DNA from: Schaedlerella sp.
Lineage (GTDB): Bacteria > Bacillota > Clostridia > Lachnospirales > Lachnospiraceae
DNA: 13,762 nt
NCBI GenBank assembly: GCA_020024595.1
Contig: JAHHTO010000059.1
Coordinates: 1 to 13,762, forward strand
Reading direction: 5' to 3'
The notes beneath the pieces were generated by a model. It was not told where the DNA came from and did not search any database. It saw nothing but the letters and a program-made list of their open reading frames with translations. A program made the translations under genes and the position numbers. Below, in pieces: positions 6,697 through 13,762 of the stretch (the stretch's first letter is position 1; each line of letters opens with the position of its first letter).

Positions 6697-7251
6697 TCAG
6701 TTCTTATTTTCTTTCATACAGCCACCACATTTCCCACAGTTTCGTTCCATTGGCGTCATATCATAACTGCTATAATTTGTCACCTTTTCAAGGAGACAAA
6801 TCGCCTGTGATGAAATCCCCTCACCTTCGCCGGTAAAACCAAGACCTTCCTCTGTCGTCGCCTTTACATTAACCTGCTCTACCTCAATATGCAGCGCTTC
6901 TGCAATATTTTCACGCATTTTCTCAATATACGGACGCATTTTCGGGCGTTGTGCAATAATTGTTGCATCAATATTTTCCACGATATACCTATGTTCCTCC
7001 AACAGTTCTGCCACATGCTCTAACAGCCGAACACTTGAAATCCCTTTATATTTCGAGTCTGTATCCGGAAAATGTTTTCCGATATCTCCCAGCGCCGCCG
7101 CACCAAGCAGTGCATCCATGATTGCATGAAGCAATACATCTGCATCTGAGTGGCCAAGAAGCCCTTTTTCATATGGAATTTCAACACCACCGAGAATCAG
7201 TTTTCTGTTTTCTACCAATTTATGGACATCATACCCCATTCCTACTCTCAT
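6697..7251 (-). CDS. ispF: 2-C-methyl-D-erythritol 2,4-cyclodiphosphate synthase, with Cys-rich tail
   Basis: Catalyses cyclisation of CDP-methylerythritol 2-phosphate, releasing CMP, in the MEP route to isoprenoids. The metal ligands Asp8, His10 (GYDVHK) and His42 (GHSDADVLLHA) are at the same positions as in E. coli, and the family motif TTEEGLGFTGEGEGI is at 132-146. The usual enzyme is about 157-160 residues; this one has 184. The extra C-terminal segment contains Cys172-Gly-Lys-Cys175-Gly-Gly-Cys178, which could bind a metal or form disulfides. ATG at 7251 is preceded by GAGGAG, located in the last codons of the upstream gene, so the two are translationally linked. The following acetyltransferase starts 20 bases downstream. 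Confidence 0.95.
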   Translation of the reverse strand: MRVGMGYDVHKLVENRKLILGGVEIPYEKGLLGHSDADVLLHAIMDALLGAAALGDIGKHFPDTDSKYKGISSVRLLEHVAELLEEHRYIVENIDATIIAQRPKMRPYIEKMRENIAEALHIEVEQVNVKATTEEGLGFTGEGEGISSQAICLLEKVTNYSSYDMTPMERNCGKCGGCMKENKN

Positions 7252-7253
7252 CG

Positions 7254-7682
7254 TTATTTCTCCTCATAATCTCTTTCAATTTCTTCTGCAGTCTCATGGT
7301 CTTCTTTCAGATATTTCATATTTTCTCGCAAGTCTGTATCCTTGGACACCATTCCTCTTCGAATTTCCTCCCGATTCGGCATCGGTGCAGTACGATATAT
7401 GGACGCATCATGATTCGGTTTCTCGTCCAGTGCCTTTGTCCGTGTTTCATCTGCTCCGTTGTCTGAGAATTCATCTGTTTCTTCTTTTACCATATTATAA
7501 ATTGCCTTAATATTGCCGAAAGCATACATACCTCCAACAATAATAAACACGATAGCAATTACTGACTTCAACACAAAATCACTTGGTCGGCTCTGGATCA
7601 TCTGACTCAGAAGCGAAACTCCTAAAAATATCAAATATGCACCTAATATAATCCTTAATATCAATCCTGATTTTTTATTCAT
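7254..7682 (-). CDS. Unknown small membrane protein with charged tail
   Basis: I do not recognise this 142-residue protein. It has two predicted membrane helices (about 6-27 and 36-57) joined by a short loop, then a long hydrophilic, acidic C-terminal tail (62-142) expected to be cytoplasmic. No Cys, signal cleavage site or catalytic motif is seen. The start at 7682 (MNKKSGLILRII) has AAGGAG with 7-base spacing; the frame is open another 54 codons upstream, but those run across the promoter and lack a ribosome site. It ends 2 bases before ispF and is the first gene of that operon, which suggests co-expression but not a shared function. Confidence 0.8.
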   Translation of the reverse strand: MNKKSGLILRIILGAYLIFLGVSLLSQMIQSRPSDFVLKSVIAIVFIIVGGMYAFGNIKAIYNMVKEETDEFSDNGADETRTKALDEKPNHDASIYRTAPMPNREEIRRGMVSKDTDLRENMKYLKEDHETAEEIERDYEEK

Positions 7683-7753
7683 ATCATTTCTCCTTTGTAT
7701 TGAATCTCTTAAGAGTACCTCTATAGACTCTGTTTTCATTTTATTTAAGATAT

Positions 7754-7782
7754 AGTATACCATCCCAAAACATTTTTTTCCA
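7754..7782 (-). promoter_or_regulatory. Promoter of the membrane protein-ispF-acetyltransferase operon
   Basis: TGGAAA (7782-7777) and TATACT (7759-7754) are 17 bases apart, with TGG before the -10 giving an extended -10. The start would be near 7747, leaving a leader of about 65 bases. It lies just past the tRNA terminator, so the operon is probably independent of the tRNAs. Confidence 0.6.
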
Positions 7783-7820
7783 TCACATAATTCTACAGTC
7801 ATATTTACTCGCTTTAAAAC

Positions 7821-7848
7821 AAAAAAAGCTCCTGTTATAAACAAGAGC
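7821..7848 (-). terminator. Terminator of the tRNA-Val/tRNA-Met unit
   Basis: GCTCTTGTT (7848-7840) pairs with AACAGGAGC (7836-7828) over 9 bp, including one G-T, with a short TAT loop and a run of seven T. It begins 8 bases beyond the tRNA-Met 3' end. Confidence 0.85.
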
Positions 7849-7855
7849 CTTTTAG

Positions 7856-7929
7856 TAGCGGAAACTGGATTTGAACCAGCGACACCACGGGTATGAACCG
7901 TGTGCTCTAGCCAACTGAGCTATTCCGCC
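7856..7929 (-). tRNA. tRNA-Met (anticodon CAT), elongator type
   Basis: The acceptor stem GGCGGAA/TTCCGCT has a G-T first pair, as in the B. subtilis elongator tRNA-Met. The D arm is GCTC/GAGC, the anticodon loop TTCATAC carries CAT, and the T arm is CTGG/CCAG around TTCAAAT. The discriminator is A and no CCA is encoded. It lacks the initiator signatures (C1-A72 mismatch and three G-C pairs in the anticodon stem). A CAT anticodon can also belong to an isoleucine tRNA modified by lysidine, but the overall likeness is to elongator Met. Confidence 0.93.
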
Positions 7930-7950
7930 ATATCAAATTGTTGAAATATA

Positions 7951-8023
7951 TGGGGCCTACAGGGCTCGAACCTGTGACCCTCTGCTTGTAAGGCAGATGC
8001 TCTCCCAGCTGAGCTAAGACCCC
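7951..8023 (-). tRNA. tRNA-Val (anticodon TAC)
   Basis: A full cloverleaf: acceptor stem GGGGTCT/AGGCCCC with one G-T pair, D arm GCTC/GAGC, anticodon stem CTGC/GCAG enclosing CTTACAA with anticodon TAC, and T arm ACAGG/CCTGT around TTCGAGC. The discriminator is A; no CCA is encoded. It is transcribed first, 21 bases ahead of tRNA-Met, from the promoter at 8068-8097. Confidence 0.96.
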
Positions 8024-8067
8024 GTATCATTTCTCGTGCAAGCTTTCTGTTCTCAACCTGCTCCGCT

Positions 8068-8097
8068 ATTATACTATCAAATTCACTTAAATGTCAA
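8068..8097 (-). promoter_or_regulatory. Near-consensus promoter of the tRNA-Val/tRNA-Met unit
   Basis: Both hexamers are perfect: TTGACA (8097-8092) and TATAAT (8073-8068), with 18 bases between. The predicted start near 8061 is about 38 bases before tRNA-Val, fitting a strong stable-RNA promoter. Confidence 0.88.
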
Positions 8098-8139
8098 CAG
8101 AAAATATCATCTTTTTCAAAGTTCTTCAATTCACCAAAA

Positions 8140-8169
8140 TTTTTTAAATTGTTTCAACAATTTAAAAAA
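8140..8169. repeat. Perfect AT-rich inverted repeat
   Basis: Two 14-base arms (8156-8169 and 8140-8153) are exact reverse complements separated by 2 bases, so RNA from either strand could form a 13-bp hairpin with a 4-base loop. It lies between the purL terminator (8181-8211) and the tRNA promoter (8097). On the minus strand it is followed by a short T run, so it could be a second, backup terminator for purL. Confidence 0.7.
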
Positions 8170-8180
8170 CACATATTTAA

Positions 8181-8211
8181 CAAAACAGCTCCGGGAATTT
8201 CCGGAGCTGTT
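8181..8211 (-). terminator. Intrinsic terminator of purL
   Basis: AACAGCTCCGG (8211-8201) and CCGGAGCTGTT (8194-8184) form a perfect 11-bp GC-rich stem with a 6-base loop, followed by a short T run. It starts about 50 bases after the purL stop. The T run is short, which may be why a second hairpin lies just beyond. Confidence 0.8.
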
Positions 8212-8260
8212 AGCTGTCATAAATTCTTCGTTCAGCAAGTATAACCACGAACGCAATACA

Positions 8261-11200
8261 TTATTTAAAGTATTTCACACCAGATTCAAATATCTTCAAA
8301 TCCTGCTCTCCGTAGATATTAATTGCCACAGAATGATCCCGTCTTTCAGAATGTGCCATCTTGCCTAACACTCTTCCATCAGGACTTGTAATACCTTCAA
8401 TTGCACAATAGGAACCATTGACATTCCACTCTTCATTCATGCTGATATTACCATCCGGATCGCAGTACTGCGTAGCAACCTGACCGTTTTCAAACAACGT
8501 CTTCAGCCATGTTTCATTTGCAACAAAACGTCCTTCTCCATGAGATGCCGGATTCGTATATACTCCACCCAGTTCTGCCTCCTGCAGCCATGGAGACTTA
8601 TTGGTTACGACCTTTGTATAAACCATCTTAGAAATATGGCGTCCAATGGTATTATAAGTCAGTGTCGGAGAATCTTCTCTCTGCCCCAAAATCTCGCCAT
8701 ACGGTACAAGTCCCAGCTTAATCAAAGCCTGAAAACCGTTACAGATTCCAAGTGCCAGTCCATCACGTTCGTTCAACAGTTTCTCAACTGCTTCTTTCAG
8801 CTTCGCATTCTGGAATGCTGTTGCAAAAAATTTGGCAGATCCGTCCGGCTCGTCACCTGCACTAAATCCTCCCGGGAACATGATCATCTGAGACTGTGCG
8901 ATCGCCTTTTCAAATTCATCTACAGATTCCCGTATTCCTGATGCATCCATATTTTTGAATACTTTTGTGATCACTTTTGCGCCTGCGCGTTCAAAAGCCT
9001 TTCGACTGTCGTACTCACAGTTCGTACCTGGAAATACCGGAATAAATACTGTTGGCTGTGCCAGCTTATGACTACAAATATGAATATCTGAAGTGTCAAA
9101 CAGCTTCTCTTCGATCTCTTCCTCACTGCTTGCTGCAGACTTCGTTGCAAACACTTCTTCTAAAGTTCCTGTCCACGCTTCAACTGCATCCTTCAGAGTA
9201 ATCTCAGTATCGCCATATACAAAAGCAGCATGATCTGTCACTTCTCCTATGATGGTATAAGAAACCGCCAGATTCTGAACCTGCTTAGCCGGAACTTCTG
9301 CGATCAGATCACCGAATGCAGGCGCAAAAAGATCTCTTGCGTCCAGATTGTGCTCCAACTCCAGTCCTAAACCATTACCAAATGCCATCTTGCTGGCTGC
9401 TGCTGCAATACCATGCCGGTCAAGTGCATATGCAGAAATAATTCTACCTGCCTGAATATCTTCATAAACTTTGCCGTACTGCTCCATCACCTGTGCATAA
9501 ACCGGCAAATCATACTGATCTTTCTTAACACGAATCCAAACTAGCTTGTTCCCTGCTTTTTTCAACTCTGGTGTTATAATATCCTGATCAGAAGCCATAT
9601 CTACTGCAAAAGATACCAGTGTAGGCGGCACATCAATCTCCTGGAATGTGCCGGACATACTATCCTTTCCGCCGATTGACGGGAGACCATATCCTATCTG
9701 TGCATCATACGCACCAAGAAGTGCCGCAAATGGCTGACTCCATCTCTTTGGATCTTCTGTCATTCTGCGGAAGTATTCCTGGAAAGTGAAACGAATTTTC
9801 CTATGATCCCCACCTGTCGCAACAATCTTTGCGATAGACTCTGTCACTGCATAAATAGCACCATGATACGGACTCCAACTGGACAGATACGGATCATAAC
9901 CATAGCTCATCATAGATACTGCATCCGTTTTACCATTTAATACCGGTACCTTTGCCACCATGGCCTGTGTCTCTGTCATCTGGTATTTTCCACCATGCGG
10001 CATCAATACGGAACCTGCGCCAATGGAGCCGTCAAACATTTCCACAAGCCCTTTCTGTGAGCACACATTCAAATCTTTTAATGTATCCATCCATTTTGCT
10101 TTTACGTCAGTTACTTCATCTCTTGTAAAAACAGTATCACTCATAGATGGAATTTCAACTTCTACATCGGTCTCCTGATGTGCACCATTTGTATCCAAAA
10201 ATGCTCTGGATAGATTTACAATTTCTTTGCCTCTCCATACGAGTACAAGTCTCGGAGACTCTGTCACTACCGCAACTTCTACCGCCTCTAAATTCTCTTC
10301 CTTTGCATAAGCCAGAAACTGCTCTACATCTTTCGGATCTATGACAACTGCCATACGTTCCTGGGATTCAGAAATTGCTATTTCAGTTCCGTCCAGTCCT
10401 GCATATTTCTTTGGTACCTTATCCAGGTCTACACGAAGTCCATCAGCCAGTTCTCCGATTGCAACAGACACACCACCTGCACCAAAGTCATTACATTTCT
10501 TAATCAGTTTACTTACTTCCTCACGTCGGAACAGACGCTGAATCTTGCGTTCTGTCGGCGGATTTCCCTTCTGTACCTCTGCGCCACAGGTCTCAATAGA
10601 TTCTTCCGTATGTACTTTTGAAGACCCTGTCGCACCACCGCAGCCATCACGGCCTGTACGTCCCCCCAACAGAATGATAATATCTCCCGGATCGGAAGTC
10701 TCACGAATAACCGCACGTCTCGGAGCCGCACCTAATACTGCACCGATTTCCATACGTTTCGCTACATAATCTGGATGGTATATTTCTTTGACCGCTCCAG
10801 TTGCAAGGCCAATCTGATTTCCATATGAACTATATCCTTTTGCCGCACCACGTACCAGTTTCTTCTGTGGCAGTTTTCCTTTCAAAGTATCTTTGACAGA
10901 CACAGTCGGGTCTGCTGCACCGGTCACGCGCATCGCCTGATAAACATATGTACGACCTGATAACGGATCGCGGATTGCTCCGCCAAGACATGTCGCAGCA
11001 CCACCAAAAGGTTCAATCTCAGTCGGATGATTATGTGTCTCATTTTTAAAATTGATAAGCCACTCTTCTTCGATGCCGTCTACCATGATCGGTACCACAA
11101 TACTGCATGCATTGATTTCATCAGACTCTTCCTGATCTGCAAGTTTCCCTTCTTTTTTCAATTTGCGCATAGCAAGTAACGCCAGATCCATCAGGCAGAC

Positions 11201-12016
11201 AAACTTGTCTTCTCTTCCCGCAAAAATCTCACTGTGTGTTCTTAAATAATTCTTATATGTTTTCTCAATCGGCTCTCTGCAGTCACCTTCACCAAAAGTT
11301 ACGTTTTTCAATTCTGTAGAAAACGTTGTATGGCGACAATGATCTGACCAATAGGTATCCAGCACACGGATTTCTGTCATAGACGGATCACGGTTCTCCT
11401 CTTTTTCATAATAGTTCTGAATGTGCAGAAAATCCTTAAATGTCATTGCCAGTCCAAGAGAATCGTACAACACCTTCAATTCCTCTTCTGGCATTTCCTT
11501 AAAGCCATCAAAAACCTTAACATCTTCCGGCTCTTCAAATGCCGTCACCAATGTCTCCGGCTTCTCCATCCCTGTTTCTCTAGAATCCACAGGATTAATG
11601 CAGTGATTCTTCACTGCGTCAAATTCTTCCTCAGTCAGTGTTCCTTCTATTACATAAGTTGTCGCCGTCTGAATCACTGGCTTTTCATCTTCTTTGATAA
11701 ACTGCACACACTGCTCTGCAGAATCTGCTCTTTGGTCAAACTGTCCCGGCAGATATTCTACAGAAAATACGTAGTCTCCCTCCTGCCTTGGGAAATCCTC
11801 AAGATAAAGCTTATCTACAGGTGGTTCCGCAAAAACTCCTTTACAAGCTTTCTCAAATGTCTCATCTGAAATATTTTCCACGTCATAACGAATCAGAACA
11901 CGTACTCCTGTTACAGTCCCGATGTCAAGATAATGTTTGATTTCATGTTTTAAATCCTTCGCCTGTACGGCAAAATCCGGTTTCTTTTCTACATAAACAC
12001 GTCTTACACCACTCAT
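8261..12016 (-). CDS. purL: Phosphoribosylformylglycinamidine synthase, single-chain
   Basis: Fourth step of de novo purine synthesis: FGAR plus glutamine and ATP gives FGAM. At 1251 residues it is the large form in which PurS-like, PurL and PurQ parts are fused, of the clade found in Clostridia (TIGR01857 type). The N-terminal PurS-like region comes first. The synthase part follows, with NETHNHPTEIEPFGG (about 325-339), FGAGGVSVAIGELADG and GGKDSMSGTF. The C-terminal class I glutaminase domain runs from about residue 985, with nucleophile Cys1092 in LGICNGFQ and the partners His1222 and Glu1224 in MAHSER. The start at 12016 has AAGGAG 8 bases upstream. No other pur gene is adjacent; it appears monocistronic. 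The 163 bases upstream show no clear promoter or riboswitch. Confidence 0.97.
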   Translation of the reverse strand: MSGVRRVYVEKKPDFAVQAKDLKHEIKHYLDIGTVTGVRVLIRYDVENISDETFEKACKGVFAEPPVDKLYLEDFPRQEGDYVFSVEYLPGQFDQRADSAEQCVQFIKEDEKPVIQTATTYVIEGTLTEEEFDAVKNHCINPVDSRETGMEKPETLVTAFEEPEDVKVFDGFKEMPEEELKVLYDSLGLAMTFKDFLHIQNYYEKEENRDPSMTEIRVLDTYWSDHCRHTTFSTELKNVTFGEGDCREPIEKTYKNYLRTHSEIFAGREDKFVCLMDLALLAMRKLKKEGKLADQEESDEINACSIVVPIMVDGIEEEWLINFKNETHNHPTEIEPFGGAATCLGGAIRDPLSGRTYVYQAMRVTGAADPTVSVKDTLKGKLPQKKLVRGAAKGYSSYGNQIGLATGAVKEIYHPDYVAKRMEIGAVLGAAPRRAVIRETSDPGDIIILLGGRTGRDGCGGATGSSKVHTEESIETCGAEVQKGNPPTERKIQRLFRREEVSKLIKKCNDFGAGGVSVAIGELADGLRVDLDKVPKKYAGLDGTEIAISESQERMAVVIDPKDVEQFLAYAKEENLEAVEVAVVTESPRLVLVWRGKEIVNLSRAFLDTNGAHQETDVEVEIPSMSDTVFTRDEVTDVKAKWMDTLKDLNVCSQKGLVEMFDGSIGAGSVLMPHGGKYQMTETQAMVAKVPVLNGKTDAVSMMSYGYDPYLSSWSPYHGAIYAVTESIAKIVATGGDHRKIRFTFQEYFRRMTEDPKRWSQPFAALLGAYDAQIGYGLPSIGGKDSMSGTFQEIDVPPTLVSFAVDMASDQDIITPELKKAGNKLVWIRVKKDQYDLPVYAQVMEQYGKVYEDIQAGRIISAYALDRHGIAAAASKMAFGNGLGLELEHNLDARDLFAPAFGDLIAEVPAKQVQNLAVSYTIIGEVTDHAAFVYGDTEITLKDAVEAWTGTLEEVFATKSAASSEEEIEEKLFDTSDIHICSHKLAQPTVFIPVFPGTNCEYDSRKAFERAGAKVITKVFKNMDASGIRESVDEFEKAIAQSQMIMFPGGFSAGDEPDGSAKFFATAFQNAKLKEAVEKLLNERDGLALGICNGFQALIKLGLVPYGEILGQREDSPTLTYNTIGRHISKMVYTKVVTNKSPWLQEAELGGVYTNPASHGEGRFVANETWLKTLFENGQVATQYCDPDGNISMNEEWNVNGSYCAIEGITSPDGRVLGKMAHSERRDHSVAINIYGEQDLKIFESGVKYFK

Positions 12017-12179
12017 GTTTTTGTCTCCTTTTCTGCATTCATTACTGTTCCGGTCTTCTTTTTATCTTCTGTGTCAGGAATAAGCTATTGAAATTCCCGT
12101 TCTCTCAAATACCATCCTATCATAATTACTATAATAAGAAAAATTAATATAATTAAATTGATTCATAAGCACTACTAAT

Positions 12180-12875
12180 TTAGCAATCTTTTTTTCTTTT
12201 ATATCCCATAGGTACTACAATGCTCAAGATAAGAAAAACCGCCAGTCCTGTAAGAAACAATCCTCCGATCCGGATTACAAAATCATAAAACAGACCTTCT
12301 GGAAGCATCCGGATCATATAATCTTGCGCCGGGTCAAACAACCATAAATCATTGTCGAAAAATATTTCATGAAATTTTGTAAATACGGCATTGAAGTCTT
12401 GCGCCACCCATATTCCAAGTCCTGTAATCAGCACGGTCAATATTCCTAGCACAACCTGATACCCTCTGCATAACACCCTGAGTCGATCCTTTTTCAAAAA
12501 AAATAGAGCTGTCAGACTGACTGTCAGCACAATTACCGCTCCTTCTCGAATCCTCAATCCTCCAAGAAAAAGCTCTTGCACTTCCCTCATATGAAATTGA
12601 TCCTGTCCATTAAAGAAATCCTGTTCACGCCCTTCTACAACTGTAATTACACTCAATTTATCCCGCTCTCCACGTAAATATGCCATCATCTCTTTTGTCA
12701 CATACATGACATTTTCCATTTCCATATCCAGCTCTGACAATACATCATATTTTTCATATTCTTTCTCATAATATCCAAAATCTGCATACATTGCCAACTC
12801 AAAACTACTGATCAGAAGAATCACAACTATCGCCAGTCCCGCTACCCCTCCTGCAATCCAACGTACTATTTTCAT
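12180..12875 (-). CDS. TIGR01906/DUF1461 family membrane protein (Lit-like)
   Basis: A 231-residue integral membrane protein with about four helices (roughly 4-26, 107-127, 139-159 and 203-223). The first extracytoplasmic loop is long and acidic and ends with FFNGQDQFHMREVQ (87-100); the second contains FHEIFFDNDLWLFDP (168-182). These His95 and His169 motifs are typical of the TIGR01906/DUF1461 family. That family includes Lit, the lipoprotein intramolecular transacylase of some Firmicutes, which moves an acyl chain from the lipoprotein diacylglyceryl group to the N-terminal Cys. Orthology to Lit is an inference; many members are uncharacterised. ATG at 12875 follows GGTGG at 6 bases or GGAG further away. 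The gene is divergent from a LysR regulator, a common arrangement for a regulator and its target. Confidence 0.82.
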   Translation of the reverse strand: MKIVRWIAGGVAGLAIVVILLISSFELAMYADFGYYEKEYEKYDVLSELDMEMENVMYVTKEMMAYLRGERDKLSVITVVEGREQDFFNGQDQFHMREVQELFLGGLRIREGAVIVLTVSLTALFFLKKDRLRVLCRGYQVVLGILTVLITGLGIWVAQDFNAVFTKFHEIFFDNDLWLFDPAQDYMIRMLPEGLFYDFVIRIGGLFLTGLAVFLILSIVVPMGYKRKKDC

Positions 12876-12983
12876 AATAAATCCACCACTCCTTCTTCAT
12901 TTATTCTATCAAATCCAGTTTTTAAAAACCAGTAAATTAAAAAGAAAGGAAGATTTTTAATTAATTTCTTAAAAATTTTCTGA

Positions 12984-13012
12984 TTGCATTCTATTTTTTC
13001 ATCACTTATAAT
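12984..13012 (+). promoter_or_regulatory. Promoter of the LysR gene
   Basis: TTGCAT (12984-12989) and a perfect TATAAT (13007-13012) are 17 bases apart. The start near 13019 leaves a leader of only about 20 bases, just enough for AGGAGG at 13029-13034. Confidence 0.75.
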
Positions 13013-13041
13013 AAAGTTGATATTTATTAGGAGGTCTTATG

Positions 13042-13762
13042 ATGGACATTAATTATGAGTTATATAAAGTTTTCTATCACGTAGCATCAACTTTAAGCTT
13101 TTCAGAAGCCTCAAAACAGCTATTTATTTCTCAATCCGCAGTCAGCCAGTCCATCAAAACACTGGAGCGTAAACTAGATCAGACACTGTTCATCCGCAGC
13201 ACAAAGCATGTACAGCTCACACCAGAAGGTGAAATCCTTCTTCGCCATATTGAACCTGCAATGCACTTTATTCGTCGAGGAGAGGCTCAGCTTCTGGATG
13301 CCGCTTCTACAGGCGGTCAGATTCGAATCGGGGCCAGCGACACAATCTGCCGCTACTTCCTTGTTCCCTATCTGGAGCGTTTCCACAGAGCATTCCCATC
13401 CACACATATTAAAGTGATCAATCAGACTTCCATTAAGTGCGTAGAATTATTAGAGACTGGTCAGGTAGATTTAATTGTTACAAATTATCCAAATGCATAT
13501 TTAAGCAACGTATCTTCCATTCATAAAATCCGGGAATTCAAAGATGTATTTGTTGCCGGTAATGCATTCAAGCAATTGAAAAATCAGATGCTAAGTTACG
13601 AACAGCTTTCCAGATATCCGATTTTGATGCTGGACAAAAAAAGTACAACAAGCGAATTTCTGCATCGTCTGTTCCAGCAACATCATTTAGATCTGGTTCC
13701 TGAAATTGAACTTACCAGCAATGATCTGCTGATTGATCTGGCTCGTATCGGCCTAGGAATTG
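13042..13762 (+). CDS. LysR-family transcriptional regulator, cut by the window edge
   Basis: The first 240 codons are present and the frame is still open at the right edge; LysR proteins are usually about 290-310 residues. The N-terminal winged helix-turn-helix covers about 1-60, with LSFSEASKQLFISQSAVSQS (18-37) followed by IKTLERKLDQTLFIRS. The co-inducer domain follows from about 92 (GQIRIGASDTICRYFLVPYL), the typical start of a periplasmic-binding-like fold. I chose the second of two adjacent ATGs (13042) because AGGAGG is 7 bases away, against 4 for ATG 13039, and MDINYELYKVF is the normal LysR start. Effector and targets are unknown; the divergent membrane protein gene is the nearest candidate. 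Confidence 0.92.
   Translation, partial: MDINYELYKVFYHVASTLSFSEASKQLFISQSAVSQSIKTLERKLDQTLFIRSTKHVQLTPEGEILLRHIEPAMHFIRRGEAQLLDAASTGGQIRIGASDTICRYFLVPYLERFHRAFPSTHIKVINQTSIKCVELLETGQVDLIVTNYPNAYLSNVSSIHKIREFKDVFVAGNAFKQLKNQMLSYEQLSRYPILMLDKKSTTSEFLHRLFQQHHLDLVPEIELTSNDLLIDLARIGLGI

Noticed and set aside
7856..7929. Initiator tRNA-fMet
   Set aside because: First pair is G-T, not the C-A mismatch, and the anticodon stem lacks the three G-C pairs of initiator tRNA.
11423..11869. Plus-strand open frame of 148 codons
   Set aside because: Antisense to the conserved N-terminal part of purL; composition typical of a shadow frame.
12044..12056. Possible PurR box upstream of purL
   Set aside because: The minus strand has CCGGAAC, but an extra G breaks the CCGAAC core and no second box is nearby.
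12017..12179. Purine riboswitch or clear promoter before purL
   Set aside because: Only AT-rich DNA with weak -10-like sequences is seen; no paired purine-aptamer core or terminator could be made out.

Overview
The window looks like core chromosome from a low-GC, spore-forming Clostridia, most likely a Lachnospiraceae relative. The evidence is the gene families (a sporulation SigH-type sigma factor, a single-chain clostridial-type PurL, a cysteine T-box), strong AGGAGG-like ribosome binding sites and TTGACA/TATAAT promoters. No phage, transposon, integrase or CRISPR array is visible. Nothing in it is clearly an undescribed system; the oddities are small and local.

Layout. At the left edge (1-134, minus) is the start of an unrecognised gene that runs off the window. 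It is divergent from dtd (419-865, plus), which has its own promoter and an AT-rich leader hairpin. A tRNA-Thr(GGT) gene follows, with its own promoter and a strong terminator at 1060-1092. That terminator lies between tRNA-Thr and the convergent sigH.

From 5436 down to 1105 on the minus strand is a tight operon: promoter, cysteine T-box leader, cysE, cysS, mrnC, rlmB, sigH. The last four genes overlap each other by 1-23 bases. The order matches the Bacillus subtilis cysE-cysS-mrnC-rlmB-yacP-sigH block, but no yacP lies between rlmB and sigH. The T-box links cysteine biosynthesis and Cys-tRNA synthesis to charging of tRNA-Cys, and probably also influences the downstream RNA-processing genes and sigma factor.

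Upstream of that (7782-5462, minus) is a second operon: an unknown two-helix membrane protein, ispF (isoprenoid MEP pathway, with an unusual CxxCxxC tail), and an Eis-like GNAT acetyltransferase. Next come a tRNA-Val(TAC)/tRNA-Met(CAT) pair with a near-consensus promoter and a terminator, then a perfect AT-rich inverted repeat. Beyond it is purL (8261-12016), a 1251-residue FGAM synthase with the glutaminase domain fused at the C-terminus, ending in its own terminator.

At the right edge is a TIGR01906/DUF1461 membrane protein (12180-12875, minus), the family that includes the lipoprotein transacylase Lit. It is divergent from a LysR-type regulator (13042 to the edge, plus) that has a good promoter and runs off the window.
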